Source of the DNA: Mycoplasmatota bacterium
GTDB lineage: Bacteria; Bacillota_I; Bacilli_A; Haloplasmatales; Haloplasmataceae
Assembly (NCBI GenBank): GCA_018394295.1
Contig: CP074573.1
Coordinates: 1,240,001 to 1,304,000 of the forward strand
DNA: 64,000 bases
Direction of reading: 5' to 3'
Of this stretch, positions 47,126 to 56,005 are shown in pieces. Made by a program: the position numbers and the translations under genes. How positions within the stretch are numbered: position 1 is the first letter of the stretch; each line of letters begins with the position of its first letter. The notes below the pieces were generated by a model. It saw only the letters and a list, made by a program, of their open reading frames with translations. It did no database searches and was not told the origin of the DNA.

Positions 47126-47884
47126 TTATATAGTGGTGACTACATTCAAACCACTTGATAAAGCTATTTCTCTAGCATATTTTTCAAAATTATCATTTAA
47201 TAGTTTAGGATCATGACAATCAGAATTGACAATCACTTTTACTTGATATTCTTTTATGATATCCCAAAAAGGTTTATACGGATAAGGATATCTGTATTTT
47301 CCTGCAATATTCGTTTTACCCCTTCTAAATCCATTCGCGTTAAATTCTAAAATAAAATCTTCTTCTAAGCAAACTTCTGCAAGTTTTCGCGTATATTCTT
47401 CTGCTAAATCATTAAAATGATAAGAAAATGCAAATAAATCAGGGTGTGCAGCGAAAGCAAATAAATGTGATTTAATTCCTTTAATTAGTGTTTCAAAATA
47501 CCCAGCTAACATTTCATCATTACGAATAAAAAATCCGCAATGTTTATTCCCTTTATATATATAATCATGGGTGGCTAATATCATATAATCCAACTTACGC
47601 TTTAATTCTTGATAATAATCAATAAATTCATCATAATACTCAATTTCAAGTCCTGCTTTGATTTGAATTTTATCGTGATATTTTTTTTGACACTGATTTA
47701 TTTCTTCTAGATAGATAGCTAACTCATTCATTAGCATTCTATCATTATAATATTTTGGCATGGGAGCATGGTCAGAAATACCAATAATATCGTACTTTTC
47801 AGCGATAGCTTTTTTGACGTAATCTTCAACATTGCCACAAGCATGTCGGCAAAAATGATGGTGTGTGTGATAATTAGTTAACAT
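47126..47884 (-). CDS. PHP-domain phosphoesterase, histidinol-phosphatase type
   Basis: 252 residues of the HisK/HisJ PHP family. Metal ligands: NYHTHHHFCRHA at residues 4-15, GISDHAPM, GLEIEYYDE, ATHDY, AHPDLFAF and NSDCHDP near the end. No histidine biosynthesis genes adjoin, so the real substrate may differ. 21 bases before the SF1-like gene and 14 after the MFS gene on the same strand, so one operon. Confidence 0.88.
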   Translation of the reverse strand: MLTNYHTHHHFCRHACGNVEDYVKKAIAEKYDIIGISDHAPMPKYYNDRMLMNELAIYLEEINQCQKKYHDKIQIKAGLEIEYYDEFIDYYQELKRKLDYMILATHDYIYKGNKHCGFFIRNDEMLAGYFETLIKGIKSHLFAFAAHPDLFAFSYHFNDLAEEYTRKLAEVCLEEDFILEFNANGFRRGKTNIAGKYRYPYPYKPFWDIIKEYQVKVIVNSDCHDPKLLNDNFEKYAREIALSSGLNVVTTI

Positions 47885-47898
47885 GTCTACAACTCCAT

Positions 47899-49068
47899 TT
47901 ATACTGTTTTTGCTTTAAAATCATAATTTTTTAATAATATGATAATTAAAATGATGTTTAAAATATGTATAGATAAAAATAATAAAAAGATATTTTGTAC
48001 CCCACTATCTATAATCAACCCTGTTAAATAAGTGATAAAAGCGGTTGATACCGCAACAATAGCACTTAATAAGGAATAAGCAGTTGCTAATACTTTTGTT
48101 CTTACATTTTCTGAAGTGAATTGTATAAGCATTGGATAACTCAAGCTATATGTTAATCCATGTACCGAAGCTAACATAAGTATCATGATGTAGTTTGGAA
48201 AAAGGAAGAACATCAAATAACGAAATACATTCATTATATTAATAATAAGAAATATTTTTTTAAGTGAATATATCCGATATAAATATTTTGTTAAGTAAAG
48301 CATCGGTACTTCAATAATAACAGATAAAAAGATGGCTAATGCATTATATTGATTACTTCCTGCAATATTTTCTAAATAAGTACTCATATATGGAAGATTA
48401 GAATCATTCACTCCATAGGTAATCCCTACTAATATCGTAATAATAATAAAATATTTATTATTAAACAATATCGGTAGATCATTTTTAATATTCATTTTTT
48501 CTTTTTCATTTTCTTTATAGTTAACATCGTCACTAACGATGATGATAATAAATACGATTAAGAAGAAAATACCACTTAATATAAAGATTATTTCGTGTCC
48601 ATAAAGGTTTGCATAAAAATAACCAATGATGGCAGAAATCGCAAAACCTAATGACCCACCTACTCTAATCGTTCCATAATTAACCTGTCTTTCTTTACAC
48701 ACATTAATTAGTATTTCATCGTATAAAGCAAATATTGGTGCACGAAATGTCATAAATAAAGCGATGATAAGAAAAAACAAAATATATGTTTTAATAAATG
48801 TTAATAAGGAAATAAGAACTGCACTAAATAAGACTGCAATCATTAAGGAACGTTTTGGTGATTTAATTTTGTCTGTTACAATTCCCCATATCGGTAATGT
48901 TAAGATAGGAACAATTGTGGTAATGGCCATCAAAGTTCCAATTTGTATTGAGGAAATTTTCAAATCATTTTTCAAATAACTCGTCAATACTGGGAAATAG
49001 GAACCTAAAGCTAGTCCAATAAATAGATAGGCTATAAAATACTTAATGATGCTTACAACTTTAATCAT
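47899..49068 (-). CDS. MFS transporter, sugar/nucleoside-symporter-like
   Basis: 389 residues, about 12 hydrophobic segments in two halves. The loop WGIVTDKIKSPKRSLM between helices 2 and 3 is the MFS A motif. Resembles the MFS_1-like/NupG group. Nine bases after the Fic-like gene. Substrate unknown. Confidence 0.88.
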   Translation of the reverse strand: MIKVVSIIKYFIAYLFIGLALGSYFPVLTSYLKNDLKISSIQIGTLMAITTIVPILTLPIWGIVTDKIKSPKRSLMIAVLFSAVLISLLTFIKTYILFFLIIALFMTFRAPIFALYDEILINVCKERQVNYGTIRVGGSLGFAISAIIGYFYANLYGHEIIFILSGIFFLIVFIIIIVSDDVNYKENEKEKMNIKNDLPILFNNKYFIIITILVGITYGVNDSNLPYMSTYLENIAGSNQYNALAIFLSVIIEVPMLYLTKYLYRIYSLKKIFLIINIMNVFRYLMFFLFPNYIMILMLASVHGLTYSLSYPMLIQFTSENVRTKVLATAYSLLSAIVAVSTAFITYLTGLIIDSGVQNIFLLFLSIHILNIILIIILLKNYDFKAKTV

Positions 49069-49077
49069 GTGTACTCC

Positions 49078-50082
49078 TTAGAATGATTGATATTTACTAT
49101 GTTTAATTTTTCGCCATTTTGCAGAGCGTCCTTTTCCTGTTGGCTCTATAATTCCCCTTTCTCTTAAGTTCTTAAGTGATCGGTTTATTGTCGAATCACT
49201 TATATATGGATTATACTTTCTGATGTCCTCTTTAGTAAAGAGATTATTGAAACTATATACAATTTGTTCAACTAATTCCTCCTTACTATATTGTTTATCA
49301 CTTTGAAAGTTTTTACATAACTTTTCGAAATTTTCATACATTTTATTTAAAACATTGATAATAAATATAGTAAAGAAATGATATTGAGGTAATCCAATCC
49401 CCCAATTCATTGATGATTTATTAACAGCTTCAATATATTTATCTTCTTCATCAAATATTGTACTAAAGAAACTAACATAATCAACAATTTTATATCCATA
49501 TTGTTTTAATAATAACATGAGTAAAATAATGCCAATAAATTCATTATACTGGTCAAACACGCGTAAATTGATGAAATCAATAGTGAAGGCACAAAATAAA
49601 GTGATCAGTTCACATTCATTTTCACTTACTAATTGATTAAATTGTGTCACTAAATTATCCAATTCACTTTTCTTTTCGAGTCGATTTCTTTTTCTTTCAA
49701 TACTTGAATTAGGATCAAACTCACGAAAGATGAATTCTTGTATTTCAATAATACCATTTGTAGAAAGTTTCCAATTTGATTCAGCTTTATGCATAATTTG
49801 AAAGAATTTTAGAAAATTAGCAATTAATTTTTCTTTTCGATTGGTTGGTGTAAGACCTTGTTGTGTTAGTAATTTATATTTTTGATTTGATAAATCAATA
49901 TGCAATAAATATCCTGAAAACTCAGAATCAGTTTCAATCACATTTTGCTTTATCACTTTACTATCATTTTTAATTAAAGATAAGTAATAAAGTTCATTTC
50001 CTTTATTTTCATATGATTTAGTTAATTGTGTAATTAATTGTGGTGCAAATGGCGTTGTTTTTATATTCGGAAAATAATACAT
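49078..50082 (-). CDS. Degenerate Fic-like protein with C-terminal winged helix
   Basis: 334 residues. Residues about 150-250 follow the Fic fold: helix, then LRVFDQYNEFIGIILLMLLLKQYG where active Fic enzymes have (I/V)HPFxDGNGRxGRLL, then YVSFFSTIFDEEDKYIEAV. Histidine, GNG and the arginine are all replaced, so AMP transfer is unlikely. C-terminus (about 290-326) is a winged helix, ISDSTINRSLKNLRERGIIEPTGKGRSAKWRKI, as in Fic-HTH proteins. First gene of a five-gene operon; it may be its regulator. GAAGGGGGG ribosome site. Confidence 0.75.
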   Translation of the reverse strand: MYYFPNIKTTPFAPQLITQLTKSYENKGNELYYLSLIKNDSKVIKQNVIETDSEFSGYLLHIDLSNQKYKLLTQQGLTPTNRKEKLIANFLKFFQIMHKAESNWKLSTNGIIEIQEFIFREFDPNSSIERKRNRLEKKSELDNLVTQFNQLVSENECELITLFCAFTIDFINLRVFDQYNEFIGIILLMLLLKQYGYKIVDYVSFFSTIFDEEDKYIEAVNKSSMNWGIGLPQYHFFTIFIINVLNKMYENFEKLCKNFQSDKQYSKEELVEQIVYSFNNLFTKEDIRKYNPYISDSTINRSLKNLRERGIIEPTGKGRSAKWRKIKHSKYQSF

Positions 50083-50130
50083 ATCTTATCCCCCCTTCTG
50101 CTTTAATATAATTATATATCAAATAAATAA

Positions 50131-50173
50131 AAATGGAAATATTTATTTATAAAAAAATTAAATATTTCCATTT
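50131..50173. terminator. Long hairpin, terminator of the gene at 50231
   Basis: Perfect 15-bp stem (50131-50145 with 50159-50173), 13-base AT loop; lies between two minus-strand transcripts. Confidence 0.7.
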
Positions 50174-50230
50174 AAATATATTCATTTTGATAAAAATGAT
50201 TAAAATAAACGATAAAACTCGACATATTAT

Positions 50231-50578
50231 TTATAGAGCAATAGAAAATCCATTTAAAATGAAGAATAAAACTGAGAATCCAACTAGATATAACACACAA
50301 TTAAAAGCTAATTTAATTGGTCCTTTAATAATTCCCTTAATATCTCCACTGATAATATCTAAACCTAAAAATAATAAAATCACAAATGTGAGTTGTTTTA
50401 AAGCATCAAGTTTTAATAAATCGCCCAATTTAAACTTATCTTGAAGACCAGCTGGGAAATATGCAGTAAGCTTGTCTGAAATAACACCAACATTTTCTGC
50501 AGTAAAAATATTTGAACCAAATCTTTGTAAAATTACAACAGTTAATGCGAACCAAATGATTTTTAATATCGCCTTCAT
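50231..50578 (-). CDS. Membrane protein of unknown function
   Basis: 115 residues with an N-terminal helix (ILKIIWFALTVVILQRF), a middle soluble part (VGVISDKLTAYFPAGLQDKFKLGDLLKLD) and two further helices. GGGGGAAAG site upstream. Follows parC by 78 bases. No family recognised. Confidence 0.65.
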   Translation of the reverse strand: MKAILKIIWFALTVVILQRFGSNIFTAENVGVISDKLTAYFPAGLQDKFKLGDLLKLDALKQLTFVILLFLGLDIISGDIKGIIKGPIKLAFNCVLYLVGFSVLFFILNGFSIAL

Positions 50579-50655
50579 TTGCTTCTTTCCCCCTTAATTT
50601 ATCATATTCTCATAAATTATATAATAATTTACAAAATAAGTCAAATATTGGTAAA

Positions 50656-53175
50656 TTAATTTTTAAATAATTCTAATTGTTCGTATTCTTTTTTATCGAT
50701 TTTATTACTTATTTGTTCTTTTTTTATCAATTTATCACTAAAAACATTAGTTAAATTAGTTGTAATTTCAACGAGGTTGGATAATTGCACCTTCCCCTTA
50801 AATTCTTCGAATAATTTCCCATTACTGATAATTTCTGAATAAGAATTTAAATGATTTACAAAAGTTAAGTAAGAACCATCTTTTTCAACCACAAATGGTT
50901 CATCTTTTTTTAGGAACGCTGAACCAATATACTGATGACTATTTTTCTTTAGTGGTTTTAATGTCATACTACCACGGTTAGTTCTTACAGAAAATGAAAT
51001 TTCTTGTTGTTTAATTTTTTTAATATTACCTCTATTAGTTAATAATATTAACTCATAATGATTATTATAAATATAATTAAATGATACAACTTCATCATCT
51101 GTTTTTAAGTTTATACTTTTCACTCCTGCAGCCTTTAACTTATTGACTGGTATTTGATCTTCATTGTATTTGTTTAAATATCCAAATTTAGTAACAATAA
51201 CTACCTCTCGATTTTTATTATCAGATAAATAAGCATTAACTAATTCATCATCGTCATGTTTAAATGATATGGAAGTAAAACTTTTGTTATTACGAGTTGT
51301 TTCAAATTCAGAAAGTGGACTTCGTTTAATGAAACCTTGTTTAGTTGCCAACACAATATATTGGTTTTTTCTAAACTCTTTCACAACAATTACTTTAACA
51401 ATATGTTCATCAGGGTCTATCCTTATTAAATCATTAATATGTTGTTTAAAGTCTGTATTTTTAATAATATCAATTTGATGAACATGTAAAAAGATGTAAT
51501 TTCCTTTATTCGTAAAAAGTAATACTTTATCTAAGGTATTCACTAGTAAATTGGCTATAATATAATCTTTTGCTGTGATGCTGGCATTTTTAATCGTCAT
51601 CTCATTCGTTTTACATTTAAAAGTCCTAATATAACCTTGTTTAGTTATGTTTAACACGACATCTTCTGATTTAATCATTTTCGTTTGATCGATATGAATA
51701 TCTTCAACTTCATTTTGAATTTCTGTCATACGAGGATTTGCATATAATTTCTGAATTTGTTTTAATTCACTAATAATAACTTTTACTAATTTATTTTCAA
51801 AATTTAATATTTCTAATAATTCATTGATATAGGATGTTAGGTGTCTTGCTTCTTCCTCTAAAGTTTCAATATCTGTTGTTGTTAAACGATATAATTGTAA
51901 TGTAACAATTGCCTCAGCCTGTTCATCACTAAAATCAAATTGTTCAATGATATTCTCTTTAGCGTTTACTTTATTCTTAGAATGTCTGATGGTATAAATC
52001 ACTTGGTCTAAAATCGAAACCATTTTAATAAGACCTTCTAATATATGTAATCTTTTTCTTGATTTACTTAATTCATAATTAGAACGGTTAATGACTACTT
52101 CTTTTTGGTGTTCAATATAAGCATCTAATATATTTAATAAGCCTAATTGTTTTGGATGTTTATTGTGAATCATAACCATATTAAAATTATAGTTAACTTT
52201 TAGGTTTGTGTTTTTTAATAGGTACTTTATAATGAATTCTCGATTCGCTTCTTTTTTGCAATCAATCACAATACGTAACCCATCTTTATCAGATTCATCA
52301 CGACATTCATCTAGGCCATCTAATTTTTTATTTAAACGAATATCTTCTATTTTTTTCAGTAGATTAGCTTTATTAACTTCATAAGGAATTTCAGTAATTA
52401 TTATTTGATTTTTTTTCTCTGCAAAATAATATTTACAACGAACGACTATTTTTCCTCTTCCTGTTTCATAGGCAGTTTTTATCCCATCTATTCCTTGAAC
52501 AATTCCTCCAGTAGGGAAATCAGGACCTCCAATAATATTCATAATTTCTTCCAATGAGCAGAGGGGGTGTTTTAAACGGTAAATGGTCCCTGAAATAACT
52601 TCATCTAAATTATGAGGAGGAATTTCTGTTGCGTATCCAGCGGATATTCCTTGTGAACCATTGACTAAAATATTAGGAAATCTTGATGGTAACACCGTTG
52701 GTTCAGAATCAGTATCATCAAAATTCAATGCAAAATCAACCGTATATTTATCAATATCTCGTGTTAATTCTTCAGCTATTTTTGATAATCTTGCCTCAGT
52801 ATAACGCATAGCTGCTGGAGGATCATTATCGATACTACCATTATTTCCATGCATATCAACTAGACGTTCTCTCATTTTCCAATCTTGACTCAAACGTACC
52901 ATCGCTTCATAAACCGATGAATCTCCATGAGGATGATAATTACCAATAACATTCCCAACTGTTTTAGCTGATTTTCGGTAAGGTTTATTGCTTAGATTTT
53001 TTTCTTTATACATTGAATATAATATTCTTCTTTGAACAGGTTTTAATCCATCACGAACATCGGGTAAGGCTCTTTCTTGGATAATATATTTTGAATAACG
53101 AGCAAATCGATCAGATAATACTGATTCGATATTCTCATCAATAATTTTATTTATTTCTTCCATTTTTTTGGCCAT
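50656..53175 (-). CDS. parC: DNA topoisomerase IV subunit A
   Basis: 839 residues. Breakage-reunion domain with NVIGNYHPHGDSSVYEAMVRLSQDWKMR (quinolone-determining region; Ser and Glu at the usual sites, wild type) and catalytic Tyr in AAMRYTEARL. The C-terminal pinwheel lacks a GyrA box QRRGGKG, supporting ParC over GyrA. Its ATG overlaps the parE stop (TAATG), so translation is coupled. Confidence 0.96.
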   Translation of the reverse strand: MAKKMEEINKIIDENIESVLSDRFARYSKYIIQERALPDVRDGLKPVQRRILYSMYKEKNLSNKPYRKSAKTVGNVIGNYHPHGDSSVYEAMVRLSQDWKMRERLVDMHGNNGSIDNDPPAAMRYTEARLSKIAEELTRDIDKYTVDFALNFDDTDSEPTVLPSRFPNILVNGSQGISAGYATEIPPHNLDEVISGTIYRLKHPLCSLEEIMNIIGGPDFPTGGIVQGIDGIKTAYETGRGKIVVRCKYYFAEKKNQIIITEIPYEVNKANLLKKIEDIRLNKKLDGLDECRDESDKDGLRIVIDCKKEANREFIIKYLLKNTNLKVNYNFNMVMIHNKHPKQLGLLNILDAYIEHQKEVVINRSNYELSKSRKRLHILEGLIKMVSILDQVIYTIRHSKNKVNAKENIIEQFDFSDEQAEAIVTLQLYRLTTTDIETLEEEARHLTSYINELLEILNFENKLVKVIISELKQIQKLYANPRMTEIQNEVEDIHIDQTKMIKSEDVVLNITKQGYIRTFKCKTNEMTIKNASITAKDYIIANLLVNTLDKVLLFTNKGNYIFLHVHQIDIIKNTDFKQHINDLIRIDPDEHIVKVIVVKEFRKNQYIVLATKQGFIKRSPLSEFETTRNNKSFTSISFKHDDDELVNAYLSDNKNREVVIVTKFGYLNKYNEDQIPVNKLKAAGVKSINLKTDDEVVSFNYIYNNHYELILLTNRGNIKKIKQQEISFSVRTNRGSMTLKPLKKNSHQYIGSAFLKKDEPFVVEKDGSYLTFVNHLNSYSEIISNGKLFEEFKGKVQLSNLVEITTNLTNVFSDKLIKKEQISNKIDKKEYEQLELFKN

Positions 53176-55097
53176 TATTTTCTCTCCTCAATACCAAAAT
53201 TGTCTTCAAGTGTGAAGGATACATTATGATCAATCCAATCACGTCGCTGTTCAACCTGATCTCCCATCAATATAGTAAAGAAATGATCAGCTTCAATCGC
53301 ATCTTCGATATTGACTCTAACTAACGTTCTTGTTTCAGGATTCATAGTGGTTTCCCATAACTGATCAGCATTCATTTCACCTAATCCCTTAAAACGTTGT
53401 ATGGTGTAATTTCCTCTGGTTTTTTTCGTCTTTTCACTTAATTCTTCATCACTATAGGCATAATCGATATTACTTTTTTTACTGATTTTATAAAGCGGTG
53501 GTAAAGCAATATAGATTTTTTTATTTTCAATTAATGGTGTCATAAATCTAAAGAAAAAGGTTAGTAATAATATTTGTATATGTGCTCCATCGGTATCAGC
53601 ATCCGTCATAATGATGATTTTATCATAATTAATCTTTTTAATATTAAAATCAGCACCAAAACCTGCACCAATTGTATTAATTAATGCATTGATTTCTTCA
53701 TTTTTAAGTATTTCATCAATTTTAGCTTTTTCAGAATTAATTACTTTACCACGTAATGGCAGAATGGCTTGATATTTTTTATTTCTACCTTGTTTAGCAC
53801 TTCCACCTGCAGATATTCCTTCTACAATAAACAATTCACTTTTTCTTCGGTCTTTCGTTTGGGCTGGTGTTAATTTACCATTTAGATTCATATTCGTTTT
53901 AACTTTTTTTCCTAAACGTGCAATCTCACGTGCCTTTCTTGCTGCTTCACGAGCATGTGCTGCTTTTAAGGCTTTTGAAACAATACTGTCTAAAACATCA
54001 GGATTTTTCGTAAAATAAAAAGTAAGTTCATCTGATAAGGTACTTTCAACTGCAGTCCGTGCTTCAGGTGTTCCTAATTTGCTTTTAGTTTGTCCTTCAA
54101 ATTGTAGTAAATCTTCAGGAATTCGAACAGAGATAATGCAGGTTAATCCTTCTCTTATGTCAGTCCCTTCTAAGTTCTTATCTTTATCTTTTAAGAATCC
54201 GCTTTTTCTGGCTAACTCATTAATTACCTTTGTCATAATCGATTTGGCACCGACTTCATGTGTCCCACCATCTTTTGTTCTAACATTATTAACAAATGAT
54301 AAAAAATTCTCAGAATAAGAATCGATATATTGAAATGCATATTCGATTTCTATATTATTACTACTACCAGAAATAAAAGCAACATCATGAAAGGTGTTTT
54401 TATCGACATTTAAGTATTCTACAAATGCTTCTAACCCTTTTTCATAATGGTAGGTTTCAGTACGACCAGTTCTCTTATCATTTAAGGTGATTTTTAATCC
54501 TTTTAATAAAAAAGCTGACTCGCGAAATCTTTCTTCTAAAATTTCAAATTTAAATTTCGTGGTAGAAAAAACTTTAGAATCAGGTTTAAATTTTACGGTT
54601 GTTCCTGTTTTATTCGTTCTACCGGTTTCTTTTAATGGTGATATGACTTTACCACCTTTTGAAAATTTTTGGACAAATACTTTATTATCACGGCGTATTT
54701 CTACCTCTAAATATTCAGATAAGGCATTAACAACACTAGCACCAACACCGTGTAGACCACCTGCAGTCTTATAACTATTCCCATCAAATTTTCCACCAGC
54801 ATGTAAAACAGTATAAATCACTTCTGGGGTAGGCTTTCCTGTTTTATGCATTCCTGTTGGGACTCCACGTCCAAAATCTTGAACCTCAATACTATTATCA
54901 TTAAAAATGGTGACATTTATTTCATTACCATATCCTTGAATTGCTTCATCAATGGCATTGTCAACGATTTCAGTAACTAAATGATGTAGTCCACGATAAT
55001 CAGTGGAACCTATATACATCCCAGGACGTTTTCGAACGGCTTCTAACCCTTCTAATACCTGTATAGATTCTTCATTGTATTTTAAATTCTTTGGCAT
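53175..55097 (-). CDS. parE: DNA topoisomerase IV subunit B
   Basis: 640 residues from ATG 55097, chosen because GGGTGAAAG precedes it and MPKNLKYNEESIQVLEGLEAVRKRPGMYIGS is the normal start. GHKL ATPase motifs EIVDNAIDEA and DFGRGVPTG, GGLHGVGASVVNALS; TOPRIM FIVEGISAGGSAKQGR and MTDADTDGAHI; ending QRFKGLGEMNADQLWETTMNP. Forms topoisomerase IV with ParC. Divergent from plsY. Confidence 0.96.
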   Translation of the reverse strand: MPKNLKYNEESIQVLEGLEAVRKRPGMYIGSTDYRGLHHLVTEIVDNAIDEAIQGYGNEINVTIFNDNSIEVQDFGRGVPTGMHKTGKPTPEVIYTVLHAGGKFDGNSYKTAGGLHGVGASVVNALSEYLEVEIRRDNKVFVQKFSKGGKVISPLKETGRTNKTGTTVKFKPDSKVFSTTKFKFEILEERFRESAFLLKGLKITLNDKRTGRTETYHYEKGLEAFVEYLNVDKNTFHDVAFISGSSNNIEIEYAFQYIDSYSENFLSFVNNVRTKDGGTHEVGAKSIMTKVINELARKSGFLKDKDKNLEGTDIREGLTCIISVRIPEDLLQFEGQTKSKLGTPEARTAVESTLSDELTFYFTKNPDVLDSIVSKALKAAHAREAARKAREIARLGKKVKTNMNLNGKLTPAQTKDRRKSELFIVEGISAGGSAKQGRNKKYQAILPLRGKVINSEKAKIDEILKNEEINALINTIGAGFGADFNIKKINYDKIIIMTDADTDGAHIQILLLTFFFRFMTPLIENKKIYIALPPLYKISKKSNIDYAYSDEELSEKTKKTRGNYTIQRFKGLGEMNADQLWETTMNPETRTLVRVNIEDAIEADHFFTILMGDQVEQRRDWIDHNVSFTLEDNFGIEERK

Positions 55098-55204
55098 TTC
55101 TTTCACCCTTTCAAGTACATACACTCCTATTATAAATGATTTTGCCATAATTTTGAATATAAATTAACAAAAACTACTAACTCTATGCAAAAGATAAGGT
55201 TTTA

Positions 55205-55213
55205 TGGTATAAT
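55205..55213 (+). promoter_or_regulatory. Extended -10 promoter for plsY
   Basis: TGG followed by TATAAT (55208-55213), 26 bases before the TTG start. Its position rules out starts upstream of it. Confidence 0.6.
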
Positions 55214-55238
55214 GCTTAAAGTAAGGACGGTGTTAACA

Positions 55239-55862
55239 TTGAACATTTATAATGAATTAATATACCTTTTAATATGTTATTTAATCGGTTCAATTCCATC
55301 AGGGCTTATTGTTGGAAAATTATCTAGAAATGTTGATATAAGAAATCATGGAAGTGGAAATTTAGGTGGAACAAACGCCATTCGTGTTTTAGGAAAAACA
55401 CTGGGAGGTATTGTTGTCTTATTAGATGTAATGAAAGGTGTTACTTCCGTATTTTTGGCTTATTACATTTTCCAAACTGATATTCCTACTATTATGTTTG
55501 GTATAACTGCTGTTGTCGGTCACGTGTTTCCGATATTTGCAAAATTCCGAGGTGGTAAAGCGGTTGCTACAAGTGCTGGTGTACTAATATTTTCATCTCC
55601 AATTATTTTATTTATAGGACTTGCAGCTTTTATCATAACATTAGTTATATCAAGATATGTTTCTTTATCATCAACATTAGCAGCTATTATAATCTTTCTA
55701 TCATCAATAATTTCCTACATATACCAGGATGAACCATTTTTCAAATATTTTTATTCTGACATCTATTTAGTAATAACAATTGGTATCTTTTTATTATTTA
55801 TCCTATGGAGACATATTCCAAACTATAAGCGTTTATTTAATAAAACAGAACGCAGAATATAA
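55239..55862 (+). CDS. plsY: Acyl-phosphate:glycerol-3-phosphate acyltransferase
   Basis: Polytopic enzyme making lysophosphatidate, about 207 residues. Motifs: YLIGSIPSGLIVGK, the acyl-binding HGSGNLGGTNAIRVLG, and the later GHVFPIFAKFRGGKAVATSAG. Start taken as TTG 55239 with GGACGGTG upstream; earlier ATGs (55185, 55212) lie at or before the promoter. Usual length about 200, fitting this start. Divergent from parE as in many Bacilli. Confidence 0.93.
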   Translation: MNIYNELIYLLICYLIGSIPSGLIVGKLSRNVDIRNHGSGNLGGTNAIRVLGKTLGGIVVLLDVMKGVTSVFLAYYIFQTDIPTIMFGITAVVGHVFPIFAKFRGGKAVATSAGVLIFSSPIILFIGLAAFIITLVISRYVSLSSTLAAIIIFLSSIISYIYQDEPFFKYFYSDIYLVITIGIFLLFILWRHIPNYKRLFNKTERRI

Positions 55863-55875
55863 TTATAGTAAGAAT

Positions 55876-55930
55876 GATCTATAAAATGAATTGGGACAAA
55901 CACCCTATCACCATTTTATAGGTCTTTTTA
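55876..55930 (+). terminator. Terminator after plsY
   Basis: Thirteen-bp stem (55876-55888 with 55912-55924, one G-T pair), inner GGG/CCC pairing, then T run. Confidence 0.8.
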
Positions 55931-56005
55931 TTATGTACATAACTTTTTAAAAAAATAATTGACATAAAAAGGATACTTAATTAGAAAAATATATTCAAAT
56001 TAATA

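Noticed and set aside
50133-50444. Plus-strand frame of 103 codons opposite the small membrane protein gene
   Set aside because: Begins inside a terminator hairpin and runs antisense to a better-supported gene.
54487-54774. Plus-strand frame inside parE
   Set aside because: Antisense shadow of a strongly conserved gene.
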